Source: Sycon ciliatum
Taxonomy: Eukaryota > Porifera > Calcarea > Leucosolenida > Sycettidae
Direction: 5' to 3'
Assembly: GCF_964019385.1 (NCBI RefSeq)
Contig: NC_088643.1
Coordinates: 4,558,301-4,622,300 of the forward strand
Length of the DNA stretch: 64,000 nucleotides
Made by a program: the position numbers and the translations under genes. Shown here piece by piece: positions 13,101 to 20,582 of this stretch (the first letter of the stretch is position 1; each line of letters begins with the position of its first letter). A model generated the notes under the pieces. It saw nothing but the letters and a program-made list of their open reading frames with translations. It had not been told where the DNA came from and did no database searches.

Positions 13101-13703
13101 AGAGAAATTCACGGTTCGCTTGAGGCTGAGTTTTCAGCATCCATAGGAACGCCACCATCCTGCAAGGATCTAAGGCGCAGATGCAGCTCCTAAAGCGGTG
13201 GGAGGTGAGTAGCTAAGCCCACCAGCAAAGTGGTGAAAGACCACAATCCCGTTTGCTGCATCCATGTTTCCCTCGTGCCAGGCTAAGAGTTCCCAATTAA
13301 CTGTTGTCATGCACAGCCGGCAACTAATCATAATGCCACGTGATGTGAAGTCATGCAGACCCAAGAGACTGGAGCTGTCCACTCCTGGGGATTATGTACT
13401 GTTGCGGACATTGTAATCCATTGCGAAGTCAAGCAGCCTCGGGAGGGGGGAGGGGGGGGGGGGCGCTGGCCGTGCAGCCGTGAGCACTGCTGGTCCATGC
13501 TGCACTGTGACAGTGTGTGTACGCGCTAAGCAAGTAAGGGCGCCAGCCAGCCCGGGTCACTCCACCGGGTTTCTATGCCCACAACAGTACATGTACGCTT
13601 GCTGGTTCATGTAGTAGTCTGCTCCCTCCCTCCCTCCCTCCCTCCCTCCCTCCCTCCCTCCCTCCCTCCCTCCCTCCCTCCCTCCCTCCCTCCCTCCCTC
13701 CCT

Positions 13704-13778
<75 letters not shown>

Positions 13779-15660
13779 CCTCCTTCTCTCTCCCACTCCC
13801 TTTCTGATGGCCTTCAGTTATTTTGCTCCCTGTTCGACCCTCTTAGAAGTTGCATATTGTACTGTTGAGGCAACAGATTAGAATAAATCAAAACAAACAA
13901 ACAAACAGCTAGTAGTCGTACCCGTATGTCGCCGTGCGTCGAGAGCTTCTCTATTCGCTCCGTCACAATACCGGTCGGCGCGGAAGACTTGCGCTGCGAG
14001 ACGTAGACGAGGGCGATACGCGGTTTCTCCAGGAACGAGAGCACGATGAGAGATCCATTGTTGGACAGAACACCTGCAGGGCACGCACACGGCAAGGGAT
14101 TGGAACAAGGCATTTAGAAGCGCATTCGTATTTTGTATTTTTGGATTGTCCACAGGTCTTAGCCTAAATCGCGGGAGTCTCCGTGCATGAAGCAGTGTGA
14201 GCCTTCTGCATCTGCTGCTCGTTGTTTGATTGCCCGTCAGCATGAGAGCAGCACGGTGTGTGTAATTCCTACAGGAGCTAGAGCCTTGGTCGTGCACACT
14301 CACACCCTGTCACAAGCCATCAAAACTGCACTTGCTGCTATTGGACGATGCAGAGTGGATAAATAACAACTTGCCACTCCTTGAGGGCGTGTGCCCGACC
14401 ATGACTCACGCCACGCTCATACGGTGAATACTAGGGTAAGTGATTCCCTGCCAAGATGCCACCACACATTGAGAGCTTCAAGCACACAGGTATGTACAAG
14501 TACATATACTCGTGTACTCGTGTCCGCAGATTGTGTACTCGAAGTACTTGTGTACAGATTGGAGGTGAAGCGACTACACCAATTGCCTGGTAACGGCTAG
14601 TTAGAAACGTATTTCAGTCGTTGTTGGCTCCTCGGCTTGAAATGAGCGCGCATTTCGCTCGGACAATCAGAGTACGATCCACTACCACACGCTTACACAG
14701 ACTGGGCTGTTGAGAGTCACACTTCTACGAAAAACAAAGTGCAGAAGTGTGCCATTCTGCCGTACACAACATCATTCATTCACCTCCAATCATTCATCGT
14801 CTACATGTTCCACCTACACTGATGAGCCTTGTTGGAGCAAAACGCCTGCCTGGCTGTCTGGAGGGTCTGACAATATCAAAATCTGTTATGGAATTGCCAC
14901 CGCTGCTACAGTACTGATGGGCATCGGAAGCGGAGTGGGTCGGGCAGAGAGCGCATTGTAGAGTGGTTAAGTGACATGATCCAAAGACCTCCAGGCAATG
15001 ATTGAACCGCAACGATAAAACTACACAGTGCACCGTATGCACCGTACGAGAAGATATCACACACGGCGCGCACATGCGCTAATTGGATGCGTGTTCGTTC
15101 ACGTGCACACATGCACTCATGCACAGTGTTAAAGTTACCTTCTTCGCTTACCGTCAAACAGGATCTCTGATTGGCCACCGACACGTCCAACTAGAGTCCG
15201 GTCTATGACGAGACGATCGACATCACCACTGTGCGATGTCAGACCATAGTGCAATATTGCTCCGTTCTGTAGTATGACCTGGAGGGCGGACAACAAGACG
15301 GGCCCGATGATACAGAGCGGATAACGAGGCGTTCATCATAGCTATCAGTCACAAGCGGTATGTATGCCGGGTCTCGGTCAATGGATACACATTGTCAAAT
15401 GACCTGACACTCGTGACACTCGGTATTATTTATCGGGGCTGCGTGCTGAGTGAAAATCCCACGCGAGTTTCAAAGCTCCGTGGCCTGAGCCCCGTACGGC
15501 CACGTTGCTGGGTCGTCATCTCCCGGTGTAAAGGAGGTAGTCGCTGCCCGTTCTGTCACTGGCAGTGCATGTGACAACTAGTAGCACTTATCTCATGCAC
15601 TCATGTACGTGGCATGCCCAGAGACAAGGCATATGGATTGGCCAATATTGTGTGCGTGTG

Positions 15661-15726
<66 letters not shown>

Positions 15727-16267
15727 GAACTGGAGGATGTTCCTTGCTGAGCCACCACCGCACACAGATGATTCGCCACCTTTGCGCTGCTTGCTGTGTG
15801 CCAGAGACTTCCGCCGCCGTAACGACATGGCCCGACACAAGTGCATTGCCCAGTGGAAGTTGCCTGTGTCACAACAGAAGGGTGCCAGGCAATGTATGAA
15901 GTGCATGCGGTGGTTGAGGAGCGCTGGAGGACTGGCTGTGCATTGCTGTCCTGTGTCCACGGATGTCCCCACTGTATCTATTCGCCATGAATCTGACTCT
16001 TTTCGATGTGATGTTTGTCGCCGCTCTTTCCGCTCTCGTTCTGGTTTGAGCCGTCATCACTGTGACCGTGCGAAACGGATGTCACGTGCAGCCAGGAACA
16101 ACTGCCGTCATGAATGCGAGCATTGCGAAAGACGGTTCTCAAGGCCACAGGACTTGCAACGCCATGCCAAATATTGTTGACTTTGCGATTTCTCTCTCTT
16201 CTCTTCTCTCTTCTTGTCGTTGTCTCCCGCTTCTGGGAGCGGCCTGGCCCGATAGGGTAGCTGTACA

Positions 16268-16317
<50 letters not shown>

Positions 16318-17805
16318 TGTATGTGTGTGTGTGTGTTCGTGTGTGTACATGTGTGTGTGCGTGTGTGTGTGAGTGTGTGTGTGTGTGTTTGCATGTACGT
16401 GCACGTATGTGATAAAATGTGCGTGTGTGCATGTGATCGTGTGTGCACATGTGCATCTGCGCATGTGTGTATGTAGGTGTGAGTGCCTTCACGCTACACA
16501 GAAGTAGAGCTTATCTACACCAATCGGCTAAAATTGATGATCTCACCTGACACACTGTTGGACTTCTCCAGTACACGTGAATAACACGATGGCTTGCCAG
16601 CAGTTCCTGAGCATACAACGTTACACAAATTGCACGACTGTTTTTGATAAGATCCGGCCGAGTGAAAATACAAGTAGGGTCAGCGCTCTCTCTAAATCTG
16701 GCGTTTTTTGCTGTTTTAGAACTCCAGAAAAGAAAATAAGCATCAGGCTCCACCCAATCAACATCCTCAAACCTCTTCCACTAGTACTTGCATAGCCTTC
16801 TCATCAGGTGGAATACGGGCAAAAAGAAATTGCTTCTAAAGCCTTGATAATGTACAGTAGTACTACATACAGGTGACAAAAAAACACACGCACACAATTA
16901 TCATCGTCTGGATCCACAGAATGACATTAATGATGCTCAGTAGGCCCAGACAGATCCTGCCGGCAATTCTTTCGGCAAAATATCGAAGAATAGAAAAAGC
17001 GGAAATTACCGGCAAAATCAGAGCAAAATTCGAGATAATGGGTAAAATCAATGCCTGATACTGTACTTGGATTTCCTTGTTTCTTACCCGTTCAGCATGA
17101 TACACTGCCCAGGACGAAATCATGTCACCGAAATATCACAAGGATTCCCTGTGGATCGACATGATTTTGGAATAACCCAGGGACACGTGTGTGAAAACCC
17201 GTGTTGAGAAACCAACCCTGCGTTTTTATGAAACGCTGTACAGGAAGTGGATAAAATGCACGTTTTTCCGGAGCAAAATATCGGGTTTCTAGTGCCAGAA
17301 AAATATCGAGGCGAGCGGAGCAGAATCTGTCTGGGCCTAATGCTCAGACACATGACTACCAATGGATGACTCATATTCACCAGACTAAACATCAAGACAA
17401 TTGGGAAGTGCGGTGGACGAGTCCGAAACCATGTCACCAGTAGCCACCGGCACTACCGATACCCGATACGTCGCCGCGGCAACCGACCTCACCAATCGTC
17501 TCAACGGTGTCGTGTCCGTTTATGTCAATGCAAAGGCAGCTGGTGCGGTACCAAGTGGCTTTCCGATTTTCCTTCATGCAGGTTTGGATTTGGTTCTTGT
17601 CGGCATCAATGACGATTCCTACATGACGGCGTGTGCGCATTTCTTTCTTTGCAGGCAGTACACATACCTCGCTGTCCCGTATGGCGTCACGCAGCTTGTC
17701 CGGTCTCTTGTTTCTTGGTGTCCATGTTATTCCGCGACCTGGCAAAGGTTAAGTGTATGCACGCATATGGAAAGCATAGAAACCATGCAGACATACACAC
17801 ACAAT

Positions 17806-17899
<94 letters not shown>

Positions 17900-18489
17900 T
17901 GTACAGTGCTACTGAGTAAAATCGGATAGAGTGGGTCAGCATTGTGCCCTGCACCAGTGAGCAATCGCAGTGCTCGCAGGTCTATAGGTGTGCACAGCAC
18001 CTGGCATGGCGTTACCTTGACGTACTTGACTCTACCCCCCCCCCCCCTCCTGGATACCCGGCAAATAGAGCAACCAAGATGCATGTGACTGACAAGTAGT
18101 GTGATCAACTTATACGTCAGGACAATTGTGATCAACTGATACGTCGATGGTGATCAACTGATACGTCATGCAATCAACTGATACGTCATGCAATCAACTG
18201 ATACGTCATGCAATCAACTGGTACGTCACGCAATCAACTGATACGTCATGCAATCAACTTATATGGCATGTGATCAACTGATAGGTCACGTGATCAACTG
18301 ACTTGTCACGTGACCAACTGACTCGTCACACGATCGACTGATACATCACGTGATCAAAGAATGACCCCAGTCACCAGTCATATAATTATACTGTCACATT
18401 ACCTTCTGCCCACTGGCGCCGCAGCTCCACCGACAAGTCGTCCGTTTCCGTGCCCTTGTCATGATAGGAGTGCACACTCAGCAGCTGAC
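1061..18489 (-). CDS. WDPCP: WDPCP/fritz orthologue, multi-exon gene, partial
   Basis: WDPCP (fritz) is a WD40-repeat planar cell polarity effector that acts at the ciliary base in ciliogenesis and septin/actin organisation (family knowledge). Twelve exons encoding about 333 residues were traced by aligning successive minus-strand exons with the remembered family sequence. The order is colinear, every intron is GT-AG, and the phases match across all eleven junctions. Diagnostic blocks are TWTPRNKRPDKLRD, VIDRTLVGRV, VLSFLEKPRI followed by RIEKLS, a TERH block, and AVWWPISAEDAWPWA. Human WDPCP is about 746 aa, so this covers most of the N-terminal propeller half. The first coding exon (about 20 aa) was not found upstream of 18489, and the C-terminal half lies left of position 1061 or outside the window. 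The introns are loaded with transposons and minisatellites. No coding disruption is seen. Confidence 0.9.
1390..1674. mobile_element. Inverted-repeat MITE with 7-bp target duplication
   Basis: Perfect or near-perfect terminal inverted repeats of about 32 bp begin CAAGAGTACATAACCCCCAA. They are flanked by the direct repeat CTCTAAC (1383-1389 and 1675-1681). Only non-coding sequence lies inside. A 7-8 bp duplication suggests the hAT superfamily. A related, more decayed copy lies around 12998-13406, and a lone end at 18990-19017. Confidence 0.75.
2191..2235 (-). CDS. WDPCP: WDPCP exon K (short)
   Basis: 45 bp, phase 1 on both sides, encoding PSLECCRCMQQTIR. The CCR motif has a family counterpart. 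The acceptor is weak (cggcaag) and the donor is gtaggg. The phases fit both neighbours. Confidence 0.55.
2280..2316 (-). CDS. WDPCP: WDPCP exon J (short)
   Basis: 37 bp, phase 0 in and phase 1 out, encoding VEKVLSNKVDLP. The similarity is weak because of length. The call rests mainly on position, correct phase and good splice sites (ttgttcag / gtaggt). Confidence 0.6.
2565..2715. repeat. Minisatellite of about 21 bp, 6-7 units
   Basis: Imperfect tandem units of the form GTGTATGGCCCCTGGGCAGG lie inside a WDPCP intron. The ORFs spanning it are repeat artefacts. Confidence 0.85.
2775..2883 (-). CDS. WDPCP: WDPCP exon I
   Basis: 109 bp, phase 2 in and phase 0 out, 36 residues including ETYHLLTVEGG and CSVDMCVYEFSS. 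It matches the family YQVFTVE block followed by a C-x-YEC-like block. Acceptor gtgtgcag, donor gtaata. Confidence 0.83.
3017..3108. repeat. CA-rich microsatellite
   Basis: Interrupted (CA)n/(CACACG) simple sequence within a WDPCP intron. Confidence 0.8.
3158..3220 (-). CDS. WDPCP: WDPCP exon H
   Basis: 63 bp, phase 2 on both sides, encoding SKVELIWHTRTDASPVDIQF. It matches the family's RTEW-x-P-x-DV-x-F strand. Acceptor gccgacag, donor gtatag. Confidence 0.87.
3729..3838 (-). CDS. WDPCP: WDPCP exon G
   Basis: 110 bp, phase 0 in and phase 2 out. It encodes LAVWWPISAEDAWPWAGLSK, later VNASNLLLFSL. The WWP...DAWPWA motif is very close to the vertebrate family. The acceptor chosen is ccgtgtag, because it gives phase 0 after exon F. 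An alternative AG lies 7 bp further on but breaks the frame. Confidence 0.93.
3905..4705. repeat. 26-bp G-rich minisatellite, about 31 units
   Basis: The unit is CAGGGTTCTAGC or CAGGGTTCTTGC followed by CAAAGGGGTAGGGG, repeated about 31 times inside the intron between WDPCP exons F and G. Because 26 is not a multiple of 3, the reading frame shifts at each unit. The minus strand therefore stays open in several frames with the same cyclic peptide, so these ORFs are not genes. The plus strand is rich in GGGG/GGG runs and the WDPCP transcript would be C-rich here. Confidence 0.95.
4918..5060. repeat. 23-bp minisatellite, about 6 units
   Basis: Units of GTTGCCAAAGCTATCATGTG plus 3 bp follow each other with substitutions. 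A further lone unit lies at 5132-5154, next to exon F. Confidence 0.85.
5184..5264 (-). CDS. WDPCP: WDPCP exon F
   Basis: 81 bp, phase 0 on both sides, 27 residues beginning VNYIDLPP and containing RRTERHVSVN. The P-x(6-8)-TERH block aligns with the family. Acceptor atctcccag, donor gtgagt. It ends 79 bp left of the LTR element in the preceding intron. Confidence 0.9.
5344..5792 (+). repeat. 5' LTR
   Basis: 449 bp, starts TGTGGTAGTCCC and ends ACTGAAACA. Its partner is 7813-8172 plus 12294-12382. Confidence 0.9.
5874..7781 (+). CDS. Gag-protease-integrase polyprotein without reverse transcriptase
   Basis: 635-aa uninterrupted ORF. The N-terminal ~200 aa is gag-like. A zinc knuckle CAKCGRKGHFSSVC lies near residues 229-242, preceded by an atypical Cys/His cluster. 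A degenerate aspartic-protease-like region (VDSAS near residue 324, where DTGA is usual; LLGEQASIQLGLL) follows. The chain then passes directly into an integrase core at about 425-585 with all three acidic positions apparent: D in TVAIDVL, D in LIADNRSPF, and E in HPLERLHRTLK. RT and RNase H, normally between protease and integrase, are absent, as is the integrase H2C2 zinc finger. The join is in frame and the ORF is open, so this looks like a stable non-autonomous derivative needing RT from a relative (inference). The start is the first ATG after the primer site. Confidence 0.85.
   Translation: MAEKVKVGVRLDLDHELGNDHFLTWRSQLEIGFALHEVKDQSKQYLAAAANLGESASHYLWQSYPTVPTTATNPYNDLIKLFQEYFGSKQSAASRLAELFAVEQRPGETVQAFRLRVQKDMRVCNLTSTRTAEELLGVVGVHLFARGLSSASARKSVLEHDAQDLSSAAAKAQAVVLAEDCANNAPVLEVSYAAIHQRRHTTLPTSGCGYCGEKHAPGKPHCPAVHMFCAKCGRKGHFSSVCRSDFGRADRSAQTQLPNAASAQQNRTAPAVSSLRTGAASPAVQSAQTPESYETFGVQAEKTAFTLPLRQVTLDSRHTLSLRVDSASRVSIIPKSALPSGYVLSPPPCPLQPVGTQRITAVGVFDGNLSYQGREITETIFVVDDTQCTVPALLGEQASIQLGLLAMSTSATDVPAGAQRPTSLPPHAWHTVAIDVLYYQQSVFLTLLDLYSRYPAVVRLPAEKTSDLIGALDQIFTLFGMPRHLIADNRSPFCSDEFRKQLESWGISHECTVPNTPQQHPLERLHRTLKQHMRQSGETRTEDALRLALRAVRSAVNTTTGKRPGDLLLRGGYHTPPVQLRPGDKVATDDDDDEVHEELHECGAQPSAIVTANPSTVQPASSRPQRKTQTPSRYR
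7813..8172 (+). repeat. 3' LTR, left part
   Basis: Matches the first 360 bp of the 5' LTR, then is cut by the Penelope-like element. The last 13 bp (CCGTTTTCCTTGT, 8160-8172) are the target duplication. Confidence 0.9.
8501..10879 (-). CDS. Penelope-like reverse transcriptase with GIY-YIG endonuclease, 5'-truncated
   Basis: 792-aa ORF. The RT spans about residues 60-375. Motifs are YGLPKIHKP (154-162), SFDVVSLFTNVPLDETI, GVAMGSPLGPVLANVF (about 288-303) and the catalytic YVRFVDDSF (about 320-328). A GIY-YIG-type nuclease begins at about 524 (YHFECRQCGSRYVGRT, then LSERIKQH). An AT-hook-like RGRPRKH (568-574) and a low-complexity, acidic linker follow to about 728. The nuclease C-terminal part (SAIYKHL, then FSVICRARFF and LEAVYI) ends the protein. 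The reading frame stays open upstream of this ATG (ELLSRG-VDFGIPP, a typical N-terminal motif), so the true N-terminus was lost at the junction near 10932. Confidence 0.88.
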   Translation of the reverse strand: MRERVLCDFELFYRKLSGFAPVSESKKMVCTATVRATAEEHADKPAERRTFSLSREHMKARSELKKNNDIIITRPDKGRATVILTRMEYNTKMATILDDGCKFVELGPVSTHDKTLAREKEIVTYLKKLRAAKDITESEFFRIKPIGSVRPRMYGLPKIHKPSCPLRPILSMIGSPQYAISKWLCGMIQPVLEHYCKHNVKDTFEFVEILRDNPIPPTAHMCSFDVVSLFTNVPLDETIDICARRLYHNDDDIDLPWLPETAFRRLMLMVTSGVEFSFGDVMYKQTDGVAMGSPLGPVLANVFVGYCESRMDKIKWPQLYVRFVDDSFTYFETRRDSEAFLDELNDVHPALRFTCEHEDCNKLSFLDVLVEKTCEGVVTSVYRKPTFTGQYIMYDSYCSSQYKTNLVRNLADRARRICSESKLQAELDFLRSVFLKNGYPGSLLAKLLTNNAPRKELTIGPAPCRVFLCLPWKGAESTKVSRIVKSIVQKTYYAVNVVTVFTTIRSFTVLKDVLPTHHLSHLIYHFECRQCGSRYVGRTLQHLSERIKQHVPLSLLSKAARAGRPKRGRPRKHPLPTTTPVSITTQPETDTTPDSTVAQHTNLVSLLTTTTRHGRPPDDRSLTNLTAVTERSPGERNENGGKTNLRRSQRLAETRLRKMEKAEPVVAGESTGAAVNTSRRKKRWHEEMEMEDDDGDEQDGQEESKGEREQEVEDESDTDEEEFDIDKSKSAIYKHLVSSPDCRKLFDDSWFSVICRARFFKQLQVLEAVYIRTRDPVLCKQKENVVALTLFK
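10936..11989 (+). pseudogene. Inverted partial copy of the Penelope ORF (endonuclease half)
   Basis: The plus-strand frame encodes the last ~345 residues of the element protein, from just before NNAPRKELTIG through the GIY-YIG region to the same C-terminus. The translation is identical to the minus-strand copy. It lacks the RT, so it is a fragment rather than a functional gene. Confidence 0.88.
12281..12382 (+). repeat. 3' LTR, right part
   Basis: Begins with the second copy of CCGTTTTCCTTGT (12281-12293) and completes the LTR to ACTGAAACA. The flanking GTCCT follows at 12383. Confidence 0.9.
12388..12997. other. WDPCP intron sequence with a faint inverted repeat
   Basis: No exon recognised. 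A loose inverted repeat (around 12745-12785 against 12855-12920, TGTAATTTTAGGTGC-like) may be a decayed MITE. Confidence 0.4.
12998..13406. mobile_element. Decayed relative of the 1390-1674 MITE
   Basis: Both ends (TGACAAACAGTGCAAAGTGA and CCACGTGATGTGAAGT, then GGGGATTATGTACT) match the element at 1390-1674 with many substitutions. About 220 bp of unrelated sequence lies between. Confidence 0.55.
13620..13800. repeat. (CCCT)n then (CT)n simple repeat
   Basis: About 90 bp of CCCT units passing into about 65 bp of CT and a short mixed tail, in a WDPCP intron close to exon E. The predicted Arg/Glu/Gly and Leu/Ser/Pro proteins are artefacts. Confidence 0.95.
13922..14073 (-). CDS. WDPCP: WDPCP exon E
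   Basis: 152 bp, phase 1 in and phase 0 out. It encodes 50 residues, including NNGSLIVLSFLEKPRIALVY and TERIEKLSTHGDIR. This matches the family pattern of ILSFL, then a basic spacer, then RLEKLS. Acceptor ccctgcag. The next intron carries the 7-kb nested LTR/Penelope insertion. Confidence 0.93.
14074..15151 (-). other. WDPCP intron D-E, nothing else recognised
   Basis: 1.08 kb between two well-supported exons. The small ORFs have no family features. Confidence 0.6.
15152..15278 (-). CDS. WDPCP: WDPCP exon D
   Basis: 127 bp, phase 0 in and phase 1 out. It encodes 42 residues, including VILQNGAILHYGL and RLVIDRTLVGRVGG. The VIDRxLVG motif is typical of WDPCP. Acceptor ccctccag, donor gtaagc. 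Confidence 0.93.
15655..15724. repeat. (TG)n microsatellite
   Basis: About 35 TG units immediately upstream of the zinc-finger ORF at 15737. Confidence 0.95.
15737..16180 (+). CDS. C2HC-type zinc-finger protein fragment, probable retroposon tail
   Basis: 147-aa ORF with four fingers: CLLCARDFRRRNDMARHKC, CMKCMRWLRSAGGLAVHCC, CDVCRRSFRSRSGLSRHHC and CEHCERRFSRPQDLQRHAKY. Most use the C-x2-C-...-H-x-C spacing rather than C2H2. The second finger, with its G-G-L-A-V-H core, resembles fingers I associate with the C-terminus of non-LTR retrotransposon proteins in sponges (from memory, unverified). A 3' tail of about 85 bp ends in (TAG)n, as expected of a 5'-truncated retroposon. It lies in a WDPCP intron on the opposite strand. 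It could instead be a small independent gene. Confidence 0.55.
   Translation: MFLAEPPPHTDDSPPLRCLLCARDFRRRNDMARHKCIAQWKLPVSQQKGARQCMKCMRWLRSAGGLAVHCCPVSTDVPTVSIRHESDSFRCDVCRRSFRSRSGLSRHHCDRAKRMSRAARNNCRHECEHCERRFSRPQDLQRHAKYC
16268..16316 (+). repeat. (TAG)n tail
   Basis: About 16 TAG units following the zinc-finger ORF, then GT-rich simple sequence to about 16470. Confidence 0.9.
16547..16606 (-). CDS. WDPCP: WDPCP exon C
   Basis: 60 bp, phase 0 on both sides. It encodes ELLASHRVIHVYWRSPTVCQ, aligning with the family segment E-L-M-x(5)-V-L-x-x-W ending in VCQ. Acceptor ...gctcag, donor gtgaga. Confidence 0.88.
16941..17339. mobile_element. hAT-type MITE
   Basis: 399 bp with terminal inverted repeats TAGGCCCAGACAGAT / ATCTGTCTGGGCCTA, flanked by the perfect 8-bp duplication ATGCTCAG (16933-16940 and 17340-17347). 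The 8-bp target site is diagnostic of hAT. It has no coding capacity. Confidence 0.88.
17668..17738 (-). CDS. WDPCP: WDPCP exon B
   Basis: 71 bp, phase 1 in and phase 0 out. It encodes RGITWTPRNKRPDKLRDAIR then DSE. The W-T-x-x-N-x-R-P-x-K-L-R-D core is one of the most conserved family motifs. Donor gtatgt, acceptor tgccag. Confidence 0.92.
17811..17896. repeat. (CA)n microsatellite
   Basis: About 43 CA units just upstream of WDPCP exon B in the gene's orientation. Confidence 0.95.
18103..18357. repeat. 20-bp tandem array, about 13 units
   Basis: The unit is AATCAACTGATACGTCATGC with substitutions; later units drift to CACGTGATCAACTGA. It lies in the intron between WDPCP exons A and B. There are no spacers, so it is not a CRISPR. 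Confidence 0.92.
18403..18489 (-). CDS. WDPCP: WDPCP exon A (first one found)
   Basis: 87 bp, entered and left in phase 1. It encodes QLLSVHSYHDKGTETDD and continues to RRQWAE. This matches the family segment just after the N-terminus, where a YxYxDK-type motif is followed by an acidic stretch. The acceptor is ...ctccag and the donor is gtaatg. An upstream exon ending in phase 1 with a G is required. Confidence 0.8.
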
Positions 18490-18556
18490 CTGGAGAAGCA
18501 ATTCAGACACGAGTAAGACGCACCGCGGTGAGCAGTCCAAAGGGTGAAGCGGAGTA

Positions 18557-18790
18557 CAGCAAAACTCCCCAGATCCGGACGTCCCTAATCCGGGCACGTC
18601 CGCCCACCTTTCTGACCCATCTAGAGTCACAAAATGGCTTCTCAACGAAAAACAGCCCCAAAACAGTCACATTGATTAGTATTAAAATATTTTCTGGCGT
18701 GCAGTAAGTATGTAAGCTCTGAGTTACGGGCAATTCCCAACTACGGGCAGAGCTCGGTCCCAACCTGCCCGGATCTGGGGAGTTTTGCTG
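18557..18790. mobile_element. Tigger/pogo-like MITE
   Basis: 234 bp with inverted ends CAGCAAAACTCCCCAGATCC and TA on both sides. The interior is rich in ATCCGGGCAC-like repeats. A second, one-ended ATCCGGACC-type fragment follows at about 18797-18860. It is 68 bp upstream of WDPCP exon A. Confidence 0.75.
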
Positions 18791-19017
18791 TACATGCGTA
18801 CCTCGGTTATCCGGACCCCGAAGTTGCGGGCACTTCGGTCTACCGGGCACCCTTTTGGCGAGTTTCAGTGGAAATCTTACTACTCTTGTGTCACTTGTTG
18901 CGGAAATAGTGCCGTCACATGCCATATCTATGGCCTTCCCCATCAAAGTGTATGTGATTTCGTGTTACGAACATCAAGGTCACGGCAAGAGTTCATAACC
19001 CCCAAGAGTGTGCAACG

Positions 19018-20582
19018 GGCATAGACCCAGCGCCCGGCGAAATTCCTACATTACGTCATGCGCAGCTTGTCATCCGAGGTAAATTTGGGTTCTTTGCGAT
19101 TTCTGGAAACTATACCCTGAACCGCCCCTAACTCAAGGCTGTAGCCTCGACTTTTCGAAGCTTTTTTTGAAGACACTTCGGACGTATATGAAGTCGTACT
19201 TTCTCAAAAACAAACTCTTTTTTCCAAGAACCCATGGACATCGCGACAGGAAGACGTGAGGACGCTGTTAAAGATATTGCATTGCCATCGAGGACAATCA
19301 TTCTGATAGCTGTGCACCTCAGCCGAAAAATGCTCCTTCGACGTATTCTCAAGTTCCTCAACCATTTGAAATTATCTTCCAGGAAAGCACCAGAAATATG
19401 CCGATGGCCTGGGGAAGAAATTGTTCTTGAAGAGACTGACTGCACTGGTGAAAGAAGAAGGCGATGAAGAGTCACGCATCGAAAAAATAGTGTTGTCTTT
19501 CGTGTGCATACTTTGTTTCACTTTTGCATACATTACAATTGCAATTACCCAGATTGAAAATTGTTGGGGGTGCACGTGCCCCCCGTGCCCATCGCCGAGC
19601 ACGCGCCTGGCCAGCAACCAGAGCAGGGCATCATTCGGAGTTACCAAGAATGGTTTGGCTAACTGCTTGAAGCCCACGTATGAGTAGCACCCAGTGTGCT
19701 GACAGTGCTCAACACCGCAGAGGCAGAGCGTAATACAGACGTTGCCTGATGATTGCGACAGCGTGTAACTTTAAGTAGTGACAAACAAGCCTTGACTGCT
19801 GGCCTTGTTGGTCTGTAGTAGTTATTGCATTATATTGACTATTCCCAAGACTCACTTGTCTGATGCCACTGCTTGGGCATGGAACTTTGAGTTACAACGC
19901 ATTCCCAATCGGACCCCTCTCTCTTTCATTGTGAGTTATTCATGTGACATATCCCCAGGGTCAGAGGCACACCGCAGTACAAACTGCAACCCCAAGAGGG
20001 GTTCAAGCCGCAACCCCTCTTGGAGGCCGCAAGTCTCATGTTCCGACTCGTATTCGTTTGCACCTTCTTAAATTATGTTCACTTTCTACTAGTTTCTAGC
20101 CTGGATATTCATTGGCAGGCCGTTGTTTAGTGCCCAGTGTCACCAGTGTCACTGTTGTCTTGTAGTGTAGATCAGTACACTGTCTACGGCATGCAGGCTA
20201 CTGTAGCTGCCTGTCTCCATCTGTAGCAACTACCGAGCGTTACACTGCTATCGCGTGCCGAAGAACGACCAGGCTAGAATTTCACCAAGCACAGCATACC
20301 AATGTATACACGGTGACTCAACTGTGCATAGACTGTAGTACATGAAAATAAGAACGGCCTAGGCTACGAGGCTGACCCCCACCCCCCCCCCCCCCCCACC
20401 CAGTTCTTTAGCACCCGATGGTACTGTATGTGTTTGTATTGCGGAGGTTTAGCATCGCAAATTTTGCATTCGCGGTCACGGACACTTCTCGGTTCATGAA
20501 CTAGAATGCGAACATTCACACTTATCGTTCGGAAGAGCAGTCGGAACGCTAATCGAAAAACCCGTGTCAGCAGTTTTAACAT
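19018..20582. other. No gene identified
   Basis: Possible upstream or first-intron region of WDPCP. Short overlapping ORFs near 19128-19690 on both strands have no recognisable domain. A poly-C/G tract lies at about 20379-20402. I did not find the WDPCP first coding exon. Confidence 0.4.

Noticed and set aside
13557..13868. ORFs of Arg/Glu/Gly and Leu/Ser/Pro repeats
   Set aside because: Translations of (CCCT)n and (CT)n microsatellites.
15565..15972. Cys/Val and Thr/His repeat ORFs here and at 17687-18135, 29813-30633 and 57547-58352
   Set aside because: Translations of (TG)n/(CA)n arrays; only the zinc-finger frame at 15737 has real motifs.
18103..18357. Possible CRISPR array
   Set aside because: The units are contiguous 20-bp repeats with no unique spacers, in an animal intron.
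19128..19687. Possible gene on either strand (115-aa minus, 77- and 88-aa plus)
   Set aside because: Overlapping short frames without recognisable domains or splice context; could not be supported.
19853..19890. Candidate first WDPCP exon on the minus strand ending at a gtgagt donor in phase 1
   Set aside because: The phase fits exon A and an ATG is present, but the eight encoded residues do not resemble the WDPCP N-terminus.
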